Shown piece by piece: positions 1 to 11,737 of a DNA stretch of 64,000 nt. Source of the DNA: Gnomoniopsis sp. IMI 355080 (Eukaryota; Ascomycota; Sordariomycetes; Diaporthales; Gnomoniaceae); NCBI GenBank assembly GCA_027946555.1, contig JAPEVC010000133.1:1-64000 (forward strand), written 5' to 3'. The notes below the pieces were generated by a model, which did no database searches, was not told where the DNA came from, and worked only from the letters and a program-made list of their open reading frames with translations. Position 1 is the first letter of the stretch. Every line of letters begins with the position of its first letter. The position numbers were made by a program, and so were the translations under genes.

Positions 1-230
1 TATTATTTTTAAGTTTTTTTATTATATTTAGCTAATATAATATAATTCTTATATTAAAAGTATTTTTCACTTAATTCGTATAAAAAGAAGCTCTAATTAT
101 ATTAATAGCCTAGTGCTATTATATAGGGACGAGTCCAATATATGCTACTGCGAGTGGTCTTATAATATAATAATAAAGGATGATCTTATTGCGAGAAATC
201 GAACAGAACAAATCTTTGGTGAGCTATGAC
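1..230. other. AT-rich window edge, possible RIP-decayed repeat
   Basis: The first ~190 bases are made almost entirely of A and T, with runs such as TTTTTTT and repeated TATTA/TAATATA words, and then change abruptly to the ~50% GC of the rest of the window. No open frame is seen. Such sharp AT-rich islands in Pezizomycotina are commonly remnants of transposons mutated by repeat-induced point mutation (RIP); here that origin is inferred from composition only, because no element end or coding trace can be recognised. Confidence 0.4.
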
Positions 231-711
231 ACCAGAATGGGTCGACTATAACATTCGAGTGACAAAGCGAATCGTTCGATATTTATACCAACCTGCCCCA
301 GTCAGTAAGACCATGATCTGTCGTACTCCCAACAATTGTCCTACGCACGTCCCGGTTGTTGCTTCTGATATTTGCTGTTCGCACGTTTTGTTCGGGCGGT
401 AATGGGCACACTCGAGCCTCTGGTGGAGAGAGTGCAATGCAAGGTGGTGATAATGCCTGCAGTGCGTGTTTCACAGGAGAAACCGCCCGTTAGAACCTCT
501 GGCAATGTGGCTCGGGAGAATGGTGCCATACATGGAAACGAGCGGTATATGAGACCACGTAGAGAAGCAACCCTCGGGCCAAACCAGTCTCAGTTCAATC
601 CAATTTAATCGTCGAAGCATCTCTCGACAAAACGCCCAAGCCACTCCCTCAGACTCTGTCGCAGAAAACACAAACGCTCTCTTTACCATCAGCTCAAACA
701 TCCAAGTTACA

Positions 712-1091
712 ATGAATGGCCAAGTCCCTCGAGTCGCACAACGTCTCGCCTCTCAGGCCTCTCGCTCTGCTACGCCATCGGCCATTCGTCATGCACCTGG
801 CGCGTCCATGGCCACTTCCAGCGCCCCCTTACACCATTATGTGTCTTCTGGGCTTCGGCAAATCATAAGCAGAAACACGACCCAGTACGCGCCATCAGAC
901 TGGAGTCGTCAAGTGAAGGACGCGGCTGGGGTGTTGAAGTTGTGAGTTGATATACACTGAAATTCAACGAGCACCATCTCTAAGCTTGGTCTGTCAAAGC
1001 TTACACCCACTGTAGATTTGTGCCGGTCACATTGGCCACTATCTTTTGGCCTGTCCCAGTATACAAGCTCGCAGAAGCTGTTCAAGGGTGA
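712..1091 (+). CDS. Small probable mitochondrial single-pass protein (101 aa)
   Basis: Two exons, 712-941 and 1016-1091, joined across a 74-nt intron with a GTGAGT donor and a TGTAG acceptor; the joined frame gives 101 residues. The N-terminal ~55 residues are rich in Arg, Ser and Ala with no acidic residue, as in a mitochondrial targeting presequence. The C-terminal 25 residues, encoded mostly by exon 2, form one hydrophobic segment (VPVTLATIFWPVPVY) that could span a membrane, followed by a short tail. Read without splicing, the frame would stop just after the donor and lose this segment. The family is not recognised; a small subunit or assembly factor of an inner-membrane complex would fit, but that is inference. 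The coding call rests on the clean intron and the continuity of the hydrophobic segment. Confidence 0.6.
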
Positions 1092-1395
1092 AAAGTGGAA
1101 TGCTAGTAGGTAGCGTTCCAGGCTGGCAGGTTATCGCAGTGCCCAGGATATTGCAAGTCAGCCAGCCATAAAACAGACGTGCGGAGCGAAGGGCTGTGGG
1201 AGAAAGACCTAGAGAGGTTTTCCAACCGATTATGTTGACGTCACTGCCTACCTTGGTAGGTAGATAGCTACCTAAGTATGTTAGGCATTTAGTCGTGATT
1301 TGCAATGGCTGTATGGTTCTCACCAACAGCCTGTATATCAACCCGAGCCTGAACACAGAATAGCAAGGCAACAACAACAGTTTATCAATTTCATT
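1092..1395. other. Gap with palindromic ACCTAGGT-like element
   Basis: No gene is seen. At 1247-1280 the sequence contains two facing copies of a TACCTWGGTAGGT-like word separated by a short AT spacer (see the finding on the repeated intergenic palindrome). Confidence 0.4.
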
Positions 1396-2407
1396 GCAAA
1401 CCGAACCCAAGCTAGTGTTGCGGTTCTTGCTAGCTCATATTGTCACAATGTCTGCACCGGCGATGAACCCCGTTGCCAGCGAAATAATGTTCGTGGACCC
1501 ACAAGAAGATTACCGCAATGCGCAATTCAAGGACTGATTGGACGCATCCTGCCAAGATGGCTCCTCGACAACGAGCGTACGATCCGGCACGCACAAAGAA
1601 GCTGGGTAGTGTGGCGTGGTTGAGATCACAGGCGCAAAGCAGAAAGGGGAGTGATGGGATGTTTCGTCGAACAAGAAAAGCTAAAGTGTGATTAGGTGCT
1701 CGTCCTTCCACAATCTAGGCGAGAGTCGTACGGACCTGATTGAGCGAAACCTAGAGATCGTCGAGTCCTCCATCATAGATATGACGCCGTGTGGCAAGCA
1801 TACGGTGCTGCCCGTTGTGGCCAACCCGGTCGACGTCTTCACATACTACGCTCAGAAGTTTCGAAACTGCCAAAGTAGCAAGTATCTAGCAGCGACACAG
1901 GTGGACAGTGCTCGCCTGCGCGGAATACTCGCTAACAAGTGCGGCGCGGCCGCAAGCTCTATCAATGCATACGTCCTCGGCGAGCATGGCGAATCCCAGG
2001 TCGTAGCCTGGTCTCACATTGCGATCGGCGACATTCCAATAGAGCAGCTCACAATAGCCGCGGAAGACGCTGTCGATATCGACAGATTGGCTGTTGCTGA
2101 AGATACGAAGCAGAAGGCCTCAGCAATCGTCGAGAACGAGGGATCGACCGCGTTCGGCACTGCTGCTGTGGTTGTTTCAGTGTGCAGATCCTGGCCGCAT
2201 GATACACGGGATGTACTTACCATCAGTCACTTCCAGTATGAATTTGGCATCTGTTTGAGCACCCGCTTTTTGCTGGTGAGGAAGGGCATCACGAAGCGAA
2301 TTGAGATGCCACTTGAAAAAGCAGAGCAGCAGGCGCTCTTGAAATCTGCGAAGAGCCTGAGCGAGGTCGTTAGCGAGGCCGAAGGGAAGCAAAAAGGCTC
2401 CAAATAG
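1396..2407 (+). pseudogene. L-lactate dehydrogenase pseudogene (LDH/MDH family)
   Basis: The C-terminal two thirds of an NAD-dependent L-lactate dehydrogenase is readable at 1717-2407, with VVANPVDVFTY, the substrate-binding DSARLRGILA and the catalytic-His GEHGESQVVAWSH blocks, and a normal C-terminus. Upstream the same protein is readable but broken. NPVASEIMFVDPQEDYR follows a frameshift near 1425-1450; in-frame stops sit at 1538-1540 (TGA) and 1613-1615 (TAG, just after THKEAG, where the family has Gln); and ~66 bases of unmatched sequence with another frame change separate ITGAKQKGE from ESRTDLIERN. The GxGxxG nucleotide-binding loop cannot be read. The Gln-to-TAG change is a C-to-T change in CpA, as RIP would give. 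An ORF beginning at 1688 could make a 239-residue fragment, but it lacks the NAD-binding half and should not be an active dehydrogenase. Confidence is high for the homology and for the breaks. Confidence 0.8.
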
Positions 2408-3111
2408 ACAGACCTACCAACCCAATTCGTTGTGCATATACGACTTGCATGCAATTTCAATCGCACCATTGAGAGGCTGTTAAAAGAGGACATGTTGAAA
2501 TCTGGTGCAGCATAGAGATGAAGTTCTTATGACAGATGGTGGGATAGACATCGAAGGGCAACCTTGGCAGGTCCATCAGACATGTACCCAACTACTGTAC
2601 ATAGAGCTTGGAAGGAAGAGGGAATGATGAAGTGTATTGCGTTAATCTTTCAGTTTGTCACCTCTTCTGCAGCCACCCCGCTTTGCCGAGTCTCCATGCT
2701 GCGTAGGCATAGGCTATGGATGCGATTGTAGACTAGTTCAAGTCCCATCTAGGCTTGGACATGTGATACCTTGGTCTTGATAATGAGGGTTGGGATTGCT
2801 GCATCAATTCAATGCCGGACAACATCTTATGGCAGACTCAAATCACTACAATCTAACACAACTTCTCGTCGAGGTTCCACTACCAGGCTGAAGGGCGACT
2901 GATGGTAGTCTGATGAATAGTTGAGAAGTGCTGGCGAGAATAAGCATCTACCCTGGCTAAGTAGCTGTACATTGCAGCAGACTCAGCATTGGTAAAAGTA
3001 TAGCCATGTGGACAAATAGTTGAAGTACATTTTTTCTTGATTTATAATACCTATAGGAAGCACAGCCTACCTGCCCGTGCGTGTATTAGAGAAGAACAAT
3101 GCTCAGTATTA
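2408..3111. other. Gap, no gene seen
   Basis: This 704-base stretch lies between the lactate dehydrogenase relic and the 3' end of ADE4. Open frames are short and none resembles a known protein. It probably holds the ADE4 3' untranslated region at its right end. Confidence 0.4.
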
Positions 3112-5426
3112 TTACAAAATTAATTTATCTGTAAGTTCTACTGCTAAAAGTAAATTTGGAGTCTCAGCGACTTTGCGTATCGTTTGCAATGTTGTGCATG
3201 CTAAATTGCTGTTAACAATGAACGAACACAACTGCTTTGAGCTGAGAATTACGTACCTGATATCCTCGCGATCAGCGGGGCTCCGCAGCGGCTCCTGGCC
3301 GTCTTCGTTCGACGCCCTACCACCCGACCTATCCTGGGCTGTCACACCACCATTTGCAACTTGCGTCGAGGAACCAACAGCAGGCGCCGAGCTTCGCGCC
3401 TTGCCGCGCAGATCCTCCAGGTGCTCGAAGTAGCCATCCGGTACGGCGGTTATATATTTACCACAGAACACGCCAACCTCGAAGTCTTGATCCTTGCGGG
3501 GTGAGAGCGATGCACAGCAGTTCTTAAGGTCTGCCAGGTCCTGGTATATGACCTCTTCCGCGCCAATGTGTTTGGCGATATCGAAGCGGTCGCGCTCGTG
3601 AGCGACAAGCTCTGAGGGTGAGGCAAGGTCGATGCCGCTGGGGACTGGTCAGTTCACAATGTTGCAGGCTGGGGAGAAGGTTTTGTCTGTCATAGTGTAG
3701 GACTGAATAACTTACTAGATGTGTGGGTGGGTAATGGGAGGCGCGCAACTGGCAAAGATGACCTTGCGCGCCCCCGCCTCGCGGGCCATTGACACAATCT
3801 CCCGGCTAGTGGTACCACGCACGATGCTGTCATCAATCAGTAGCACACAACGGTCCTTGAATTCGGAGTCCATTGCACTGAGCTTCCGCCGCACACTCTT
3901 TTGTCGTGCCTTCTGACCAGGCATGATGAAGGTGCGGAAGACATAGCGATTTTTGATAAAGCCCATGGAATAGGGTTTTTGTAGACGGACAGCAGCAGTC
4001 GCGGCGGAAGTGACCGAGGTCTCCGGAATAGGGATGACCACGTCGATCTCGTTGACAATGTCCTGGCCCAGTGTCTTGAGGATCTTGTCCGCCAGGGTGT
4101 AACCCATCTTCTGACGGGCACCGTTGACAGAAATTCCGTCAATGATGCTGTCCGGACGAGCGAAGTAGACATACTCGAAAATGTCTGGACTGTACGACTT
4201 CATTTCTTGGACTTGGCGGAAGTCGGGCTCGCGGCCCTTGCGGATGAAACAAGCCTGGCCAGGCATGATGTCGCGGATGTTGCTGTAGCCAAGCTGCTTG
4301 AGGGCGACAGACTCGGAGGCGAACATGTAGTCCATGACGCCGGGATGATCGGCCGAGGGACGGGAGCCTAGGGACAAGGGACGTATGCCGTTAGGGTCGC
4401 GGAAGCCGAGAATACCAAAGCCAGCGATCATGGCAACGCAGGCATAGCCACCATGACAACGCTTGTACATGCGCTCGAGCGCCAGAAAAATGTCCTCCTG
4501 GTTCACACGGGCCTTGCCGGTCTCATTCAACTCATTGGCGAAGATGTTGAGCATGAGTTCGCTGTCTGAGTCGGTGTCTTTGTTGGGGGGACGGGGACAA
4601 ATGTTAGCAAGACTGATATCTGGACAAATCCGGCATGGAGAAAGAACAGGAAAATTGGATGATGTCTCTTTCCACCGTCCCCATCTTGCACTGGTAAGCG
4701 ATGAGAGGTGCAACCAGCAGAAGGAATGTAGAATGGCGGGCAGCCACTGGGTCTCATGCCGAGGATAGGGACCAGTTTCGTGCTGGGAGGGTGGAGGGGA
4801 AGGAAACAGGGGCAGATATATCTAAGCTGTAGGTCGACATACTGATGTGCCTGTGCGCTACCTTGTCCAAGAATTCTCTCAATTCTGGAGCGTTGACAAG
4901 GTTGCCGTTGTGAGCGAAGCAGATTCCATAAGGGCTATTGACATAGAATGGCTGAGCCTCAGCACTGGCGCCTAAAAAGAAACGGTATCAGCTACACCAC
5001 TCGCCGATTGATTCCATCATCTGTTTTTCATAGAAGATGGTGTTGTGTTCTAAACATACTTGTGCCGGCAGTTGGGTATCTGAGGTGACCAATACCCATG
5101 AAGCCTGGCAGGTCGAGGATGCGCTCGCCGTTTTTGAAGACATGGCCAGCCATGCCATTACCTTTGCATTGGTAGCTGGAGTCTTGTATCAGCCTTGTCT
5201 CTTTCTGCTTCTTTATTCCTCTCCCCGAAATAGGTTCGAAAGTGGTAGGGAGGTGGGCGGAGGGGAGTCCATACATCCTACCACCAGTGCTGCATGTTGC
5301 TATGCCGGCTGCATCCTGGCCTCTATGTTGGAGGTAATACAAGGCCTCATGGAGGTCTTGGGCTGCAATGTTCTGACCAGATTGATCCTCCCAGTGGCCG
5401 AGAATAAGGCCGAGAATTCCACACAT
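3112..5426 (-). CDS. ADE4: Amidophosphoribosyltransferase (glutamine PRPP amidotransferase)
   Basis: First committed enzyme of purine synthesis: transfers the amide of glutamine to PRPP to make 5-phosphoribosylamine; cytosolic. Six exons on the minus strand: 5426-5275, 5175-5060, 4971-4843, 4577-3716, 3637-3257 and 3208-3112, giving 578 residues, the normal family length. Met1 is followed by the nucleophile Cys2 (MCGILG), then the class II glutaminase domain (YYLQHRGQDAAGIA, GHLRYPTAG, ICFAHNGNL). The phosphoribosyltransferase domain follows, with the PRPP loop VLLIDDSIVRGTTS near residue 375 and the closing CGKYIT motif. The last intron (48 nt) is a multiple of three and stop-free, so the final ~32 residues are uncertain: reading through it keeps the same stop but adds 16 residues. 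A TGACTC site lies ~100 bases upstream of the start. Confidence 0.93.
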
Positions 5427-6633
5427 CCTTATAACTAGGTGAGTGAGCGCGAGATGAGAGATGAAAGAGAGTACAAGTACTAGAGAGTCGTATTAGTGGT
5501 TGCATCCACATGTTCTACATAATATGTGACTCTGCAAGTGTAACAAGAACAAAGCAGTGCAGGGGAAAGCAAAGGCGATTATTTGATGAAGCACAATGCT
5601 CATGAAGGAACTTACTGTAAGGCTGTCACCAGAGTGTGAACAGCCAACAGCTTAGCGGGGCGTTATGGAAGTGAAGTGGTATGCCTCAAATGGTGTTGCT
5701 CATAGAGGGGCATTCAATGGTCCGTCGTTGGATGCTGGGATGTCCTTTGAGGGCCTCAGACAATTGGGGTGAAGTGCACTGCTGATTGTGCTAGGTGAGA
5801 GGGATGGGCGTTGTGATGTCACGAAGGATCAGGTCGAAGGCAAAGGGAGGTTGAGTTTGCAAAAGTCAAAGTATGCAAAAGTTGCAGCGGCATGACTGAT
5901 TCACGATTTTTTGGATATTGGTGCCATTTTTGCACTGGACGCGCTGTTTCCAAAGGCTGCGTGATCCCCGCGGCGTGATGGAAAATATCTTTCCCCTCGC
6001 ACTGTCCACTGTCGCCCCCAGAATTTCATACAGGGGTCAACGGCCTAATCGCCTTATCACTAATGCATCCCTGGCCCCACCTGGGCCATCTTACTCAGGT
6101 CCTTACTTAGGTACTTATTTAGGTCTGGTTTTCGGGAATTTATATTGGTTTGTCCTATCTTAACACAAGACTGGCCTGTACCTCAGAAGTACGGAGGGGG
6201 GATAGTTTGTGTGGAGATCACTGGTTTGAAGTGCAAAATATAGTCGTCGTACTGAAGACCATTGACTGTAAATATCCCTTTGACTGAATAGAGGACTATC
6301 CCAGATGCAATGAGAAGGAGACCCTTTGCACAGGCGCAGTCTGTGTTCCATTGCAAGGAAAATGAAATTGAAAATGCAAAAGACTGCATCCATTTTGAAG
6401 CTCTTGATCTATCTCCTGAACATTCCCATGCTCTGTCCTTATCAAAAGTATCCAAGGGCGATTAGGTACCACTGAGGAACAGATAGAGCCTGCTGAGATC
6501 ACAGCATCCCACTATGGCAATCATTGATGGACCAAGCACTTTACTTGCCGTCTCCAAACGCCAGACAGAATTCAGGTCATACCATCACACGGCATTTGCT
6601 TCCTGCCCCCGTTGCCTTGCGCTATATAGGCCA
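5427..6633. other. ADE4 upstream region and ADK2 3' side
   Basis: No gene is seen in this 1.2-kb stretch between two minus-strand genes. It contains the TGACTC site and, at 6090-6130, a run of AGGTCCTTACTTAGGTA-type words belonging to the recurrent intergenic motif. Confidence 0.4.
5527..5532 (+). promoter_or_regulatory. TGACTC site upstream of ADE4 (Gcn4/Cpc1- or Bas1-like)
   Basis: TGACTC stands ~100 bases upstream of the ADE4 start codon. In budding yeast, ADE4 and other purine genes are controlled through TGACTC by Bas1/Bas2 and Gcn4; filamentous fungi have the Gcn4 homologue Cpc1/CpcA. The match is only six bases, so chance occurrence is quite possible; position is the main support. Confidence 0.3.
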
Positions 6634-7555
6634 TTAGTCGCAAAATCGCGTCTCAAATTGTTCAAATAACTTTGGACTGATCTCATCGCTAGAGAGACCC
6701 TCAATCTCGATCAGCACACCCTTGCGAGCGTAGTGTTCTAGCAAGGGCTCACTGGTCTCCTGGAATTTTCGAAAACGGGTCCGGTACGTTTCCTCGTCAT
6801 CGTCGGCTCTTTTGACGAGTGATTCGCCGGTGACGTCGTCCTTGCCCGGCACCTTAGGTGGGTTGAAAGTGGTGTTGTACACTCTACCGCTCGGCTCGTG
6901 GACCCACCGCCCCGAAATGCGCTCCAGAATCACGTCAAAGGGTGTTTTAATCGACACTGCCAGATTGATCGGTACCAACCTGTCGAGCTGGCTCGCCTGG
7001 CCCGAGGTGCGCGGGAAGCCGTCGAGGAGGAAGGAGGCGGACGGATCGTCTGAGGGATGGCCGAGGGGGCGCCCAGACATGAAGGCCATCCCGTCGTCAT
7101 GGGCGGAATATGCCTCGCCCTCGGGGCCTACCGCCGAGGAATTCAGGGTCATGACATTGGGCCGCCCGAGCCATCCGCGCTGGCTGAGCTCGTTGCTAAT
7201 CAGGCGTAAAATGATGCTATCGGAGACGAGGCCACCGGCCTTGAGGGTGTGCTCGACTTGAATGCCTGGTTGGGAGAAGGGCCGATGAGGTCAGCATTGC
7301 CGCCTCTGCGATGATCAGCTGTTGAGCCGAAGAGAGATAACAACACTCACCAAGGGCAGTCTTATTGCGAACATTCCATCGTAGAAGATCTCCAGAGGAA
7401 ATCGACGCAAGTTGGGGAAACCGCTGGAGGAGTCGCTCGGACTGTGTGCCTTTCCCAACACCCGGTGCTCCGACAAGAATCACGCGGGCGGTGCTCCTGA
7501 GCCTCATGTTACGATGAGAAGTGCTAAATTGCGGGTGATGTGATGGGCTGCTCAA
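6634..7555 (-). CDS. ADK2: Mitochondrial GTP:AMP phosphotransferase (AK3-type adenylate kinase)
   Basis: Nucleoside monophosphate kinase of the mitochondrial AK3/Adk2 type, phosphorylating AMP with GTP or ATP. Two exons, 7555-7351 and 7265-6634, around an 85-nt intron with a GTGAGT donor; 278 residues. The P-loop GAPGVGKGTQ is at residues ~29-38, followed by the NMP-binding SSGDLLR, the LLDGFPRTSGQASQLD motif, and a long LID domain (GRWVHEPSGRVYNTTFNPPK) without zinc cysteines, then DITGE/KR-DD-type residues that contact the phosphates. A second Met at 7507 (MRLRSTAR) could be the true start and would still leave a short basic leader; the longer start is kept here because the yeast enzyme has a leader of similar length. 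It shares a 1.4-kb divergent upstream region with the LETM1-type gene. Confidence 0.9.
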
Positions 7556-8980
7556 GGTGTAAAGGCTTGCCTTTGTATCTTGTTCCTTTTGCTGGGGGCG
7601 AAATTACCAGGGACGGGAATGGAGATGCCGGGGGAAAACTATACTGGCCGCTGCGACTCTTGTGGTGCGATGCCCGGACGCCCGCCAACAAGGCGCGCGG
7701 GGAATCGATCTTGGGTGATCCCTTAAAGGGACCGGGCGGGTTGTGCGCGACTGGCAATTCAAGAGGTGCCCATGATGACGATGATGAATTAAATGGAATA
7801 CAGTAGTATATAATGTACGGGAGGGAAAGGTTGGGGTCTAAGGAAGAAGAGGAGAACGAGAAGGTGGGGGAGAGAGGAAGGCCTGAGTATCTCCAAAAGT
7901 CTCCTCGGGGACTGACGCCTACAGGGCCAAGTAATGAGAGTTGAGGTCCAATAGCTGGCCGCGGGGTGGCTTGCCTCGGTTTGCGATTCATTCGCTTGCC
8001 TGGTGAGCCGATACCACTTTGGTTATCTTGATAAGGTGTTGGTTAGGAGGGACCCTGTTAGTATCTAGGTAGTGTCCTGCTTGCCACGAGCCTTGGAGAG
8101 CCAATTTTTTGTTGAGGAACGGCGCTGGACTCGCTCGTCGCACTATTGCGTACACTACAACTGTCTTCCTTCCTTCTTTGCTCCCATGCGATGGACTCCA
8201 ATAATGTCTATTGCATACATAGCATGTTGTCTTTCCAAAGCATATCCCTAGGCTGCAAGCACAGCTGCGCAGAGCCATTTGCGAGATGCAGCCGCGGACT
8301 CTACCCTACCTAGGTACACAGTAGATGAGGTAGGTTTACGTAGCGATTTTTCAGGGGCAAACTTGTATGTCCCCGCAGACCCTAACCCACTCCCTGTCTG
8401 TTGACGGGTGACTTGACAGCGGATGAACACGACATGCATTTGGCAGGCCCGGGACATTGTTCTAGACGGGGTCGGAAGACTGCTACGGTACTTATCCTGA
8501 CATGTACAGGTACCAAAACAGACAGTGTTCAGGCCGGTCTCATGCCTCCCTGACAGTATTTGCGAACAGGAATGCTACTAGTAAGCATATAGTAGTTGAT
8601 ACAACACCCGAGTCGTAAGTCAATTCTGCAGGCTTGAAACTGCTGAAGAATGGTCTGATACATGGGATACATGGACACATGTACTAGTGCCCCACGTAAA
8701 CGGTACCGTGCCGTGTCGAAGCTAATACCATCTGTATCTGCACCACGTCTGCAGGCGGCGAGGCGGCGCATCTGGACTGCCATTGCAACGACATCTGCTG
8801 CTCCTTTTCTTCATCTTCCAACTCCCAATCCTTATTCTGTCTTGACTGAAATTCCAACCCCCGCTCTCTTTCTCTCTTCACAACAACCTGGACAATCCAT
8901 GCCGCCCCTCATCACCCCGAGTTGCACTTGTTCATAACAAACGCTATTGCCATTTTCATCCTGCCCCAGCGCCTTCCATC
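7556..8980. other. Divergent promoter region ADK2 / MDM38
   Basis: 1.4 kb between two divergently transcribed mitochondrial genes. The open frames here are short and composition-driven. A palindromic element CCTACCTAGGTA lies at 8305-8316, with a further GAGGTAGGT at 8327-8335. A pyrimidine-rich tract at 8800-8880 probably belongs to the MDM38 promoter or leader. Confidence 0.4.
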
Positions 8981-10688
8981 ATGAGCGCGACTGCCAGTGT
9001 GGCCCGCAGGGCTGTCGTGGCCAACCCTTTCGTGGGGAGTGGTAAGCTGAATACTTATACCAGATTCCACACACTGCATCTCACGTCGCATACTGACCTC
9101 TCTCGTCCTCACAGGCCGGGTTGCATCTAGATCGAACATGCGAGCCACTTCACTGCTCCTGGCTCGCAATGCCCGAAATCTTCAGCTTCATAATCCAGCC
9201 CTTTCCTTCTTACCTCCCATCCGCACTGTCACCACCGACACCAACAGGAGTGGACCTCCATCTGGCCCTCCGCCCGGCTTCAACGCAGAAGAGGCTAAGA
9301 AACCCCTTCCGAAGGACGACTCGTCTGCTTCCAAGAATCCTGCAAAGACCAAGGACACAGAGGCCAAGGAGGCTGCTGACAAGAAGGCCGATGCTGCTGT
9401 TGACAAGTCCGAGACTGCCTTGGCCGAGAAAAAGGCTGCTTTCGCTGCCTCAAAGGACAGGAAGAAGGAGGACAAGAAATTGACAATAGGCCAAAAGATC
9501 AAGCACGAACTGCAACATTACTGGGATGGAACAAAGCTGCTGGCTACAGAGGTCAGGATCAGCTCTAGGCTGGCCCTCCGCATGGCTGCAGGATACGAGC
9601 TCACAAGAAGGGAAAGCCGCCAGCTTCAGCGCACCGTCCAGGACTTGGCACGCTTAGTTCCCTTCTTGCCATTCGTTATCGTTCCCTTTGCAGAGCTACT
9701 GCTGCCCGTCGCCTTGAAACTCTTCCCCAACATGTTGCCCAGCACTTACGAGGACCAGAAGTCGAAGGACAAGAAGGCGACAACGCTACGTGCGCTCCGC
9801 AAAGAAGTGAGCGACTTCCTGCGGACATCCATCAAGGAAACGGGACTGCCCATCACTCCCGCCACCGCCCAGCGAGAGGAGTTCGCCAATTTCTTCCGGA
9901 AGGTCCGTGCCACCGGCGAGAAGCCGACCACGCAGGATGTTGTTAAGGTCTGTAAGGCTTTCAGAGATGACCTGACCCTGGACAACCTCTCCCGCCCTCA
10001 GCTGGTGTCCATGTGCAGGTACATGAATCTCAACACCTTTGGCACCGACCAGATGCTGCGCTACCAGATCCGCCATCGCATGCGCCAGATCAAGCGGGAC
10101 GACCGCGCCATCGCCTACGAGGGCGTCGACTCGCTTACCGTAGCTGAGCTGCAGGTCGCCTGCGCAAGCCGTGGCATCAAGACGCAAGGCGTGTCTCCTG
10201 CGCGCTTGCGCGAGGACCTGCAGATGTGGCTCGATTTGCGTCTGAAAGAAGGCGTGCCGTCCACACTCCTTGTACTGAGCAATGCCTACATGTACGGGCA
10301 GTCTGGAGACAATGCCGTCGCGAACCAAATCGATGCGCTCATCGGGGTGCTGTCATCTATCCCTGAAGAGTTGTACCACGAGATCGAGCTCGAGGTCTAC
10401 AATGCCGAGGGTGCGGCAACCAACAAGCTGCGCCTGGAGGTGTTGAGGGAGCAGCAGGAGCTGATTGAAGATGAGAGCGAACAAAACGAGAGCAACCAGA
10501 AGACGGGGATGGCGACGCCGCGAGATGTGGACGACATTGACGAAAAGGAGGAGAGACAAATTGCTGCAGCCAAGATGGACGGTGTAGAGAGACAGCAAGT
10601 CAGTGAGGCTGTTGCAGCCGAGGCGGATGCTGCTGTGGCTGATCAGGTTGCAGTCACGCACAAAGATACCAAGGAGCCTGCGAAATAG
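8981..10688 (+). CDS. MDM38: LETM1/Mdm38-family mitochondrial inner-membrane protein
   Basis: Inner-membrane protein needed for mitochondrial K+/H+ exchange and, in yeast, for linking ribosomes to membrane insertion. Two exons: 8981-9041 (MSATASVARRAVVANPFVGS) and 9115-10688, around a 73-nt intron (GTAAGC...CACAG); 544 residues. The first exon adds an Arg/Ala presequence in frame, so it is preferred over the Met at 9138. A Lys/Ala/Glu-rich linker (residues ~70-140) precedes the LETM1 domain, which opens with KIKHELQHYWDGTKLLATE, contains one hydrophobic segment (LARLVPFLPFVIVPFAELLL, residues ~195-220) and continues into the ribosome-binding-like fold (LSRPQLVSMCRYMNL, LQMWLDLRL). The acidic/Gln-rich C-terminus is typical of fungal members. 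Confidence 0.92.
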
Positions 10689-11737
10689 ATTGGTGGGGCC
10701 GTCTGGCTGACACACGTTCTTTTTGACGATGTGCATTGGGGGAGGGCAAGGGCTTAAATTGTTCCAAGGCGCACAGGCGGGTATGGGCAGGGTAAAGACA
10801 TATATACCTTGTTGAGAATGAAATCTTCAAGGTGCTAGCGGGACAACTATATTGCAGTGCAGGAGTCAGCGTTGGGTTTATTAGGGCATAGATGATATCT
10901 CAGCACCGCAATGGGTATATATCAATTCCACTTAAGATCAACCAGGACGCTATGTCTCGATCCGATGTAGCTGTGACCAGACCATGACATGCTGTATATG
11001 ACTTGATACAGGATTATATTCGGACATGAAGAGATATGGACAGCCACAGATTGACTTGTCCAAGGGCTCTTTGCAAAGGATGATCATAAGGCGAGGGCAG
11101 TGGTTGAGTAGCAGTTGACTCATGAAGACAAAACGGGATTTCGCAGCTGCTGGTTGACTGTCCTCCAAAAAAGCGGCATCCCCTTATACCAGCAGAGACT
11201 ACACTTAACAAGACACTCTAAAACAAATGAATGATACAAGGAGCTGTATTGGGGACATTGGGCCAGACTCCCATTTTATGAGTTTGTAGGGAGGAAGGTA
11301 TCTAAATAGGTAGTTCGATGGTTTAGTCTCGGGAGCCTCAGGGTCTCAAGGATGTTGGCACTAACATGGTGATGGAGTTGCAGCTACTCCCGCTAAGTAT
11401 AGTACTGTACATAGCTTGGTTCCTTACTATGGCCCTATCTACCGGACCTTGTGGGGCACCTACTTAGTACCTTACCCAGGTACCCTATGAGGTACCTAGG
11501 TAGGCAAGCCCGGCCCGGAGTTGACGTCAACTCCACCACCCACTCGCTCCTCACTCTTCTTCTTCTACTAGACTCAGCGACAACTCGCAGTAATTGCCAA
11601 CTTGAAAGGTAATTCTGAGTCTCCCATCCCCCATCAATCTACCATCATCACTTTATCTTTTTCCATTATTCAAGAGTCATTGTAGTCTACTACGACGTAA
11701 AGCGACAGCTCCATCTGCCTTTGCGCCGCTGCCCCCG
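10689..11737. other. Gap between MDM38 and SNX4
   Basis: No gene is seen. At 11458-11505 there is a dense group of ACCTAC/GGTACCTAGGTAGG words of the recurrent intergenic motif, ~240 bases before the SNX4 start; a pyrimidine-rich tract at 11550-11680 is probably the SNX4 leader. Confidence 0.4.
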
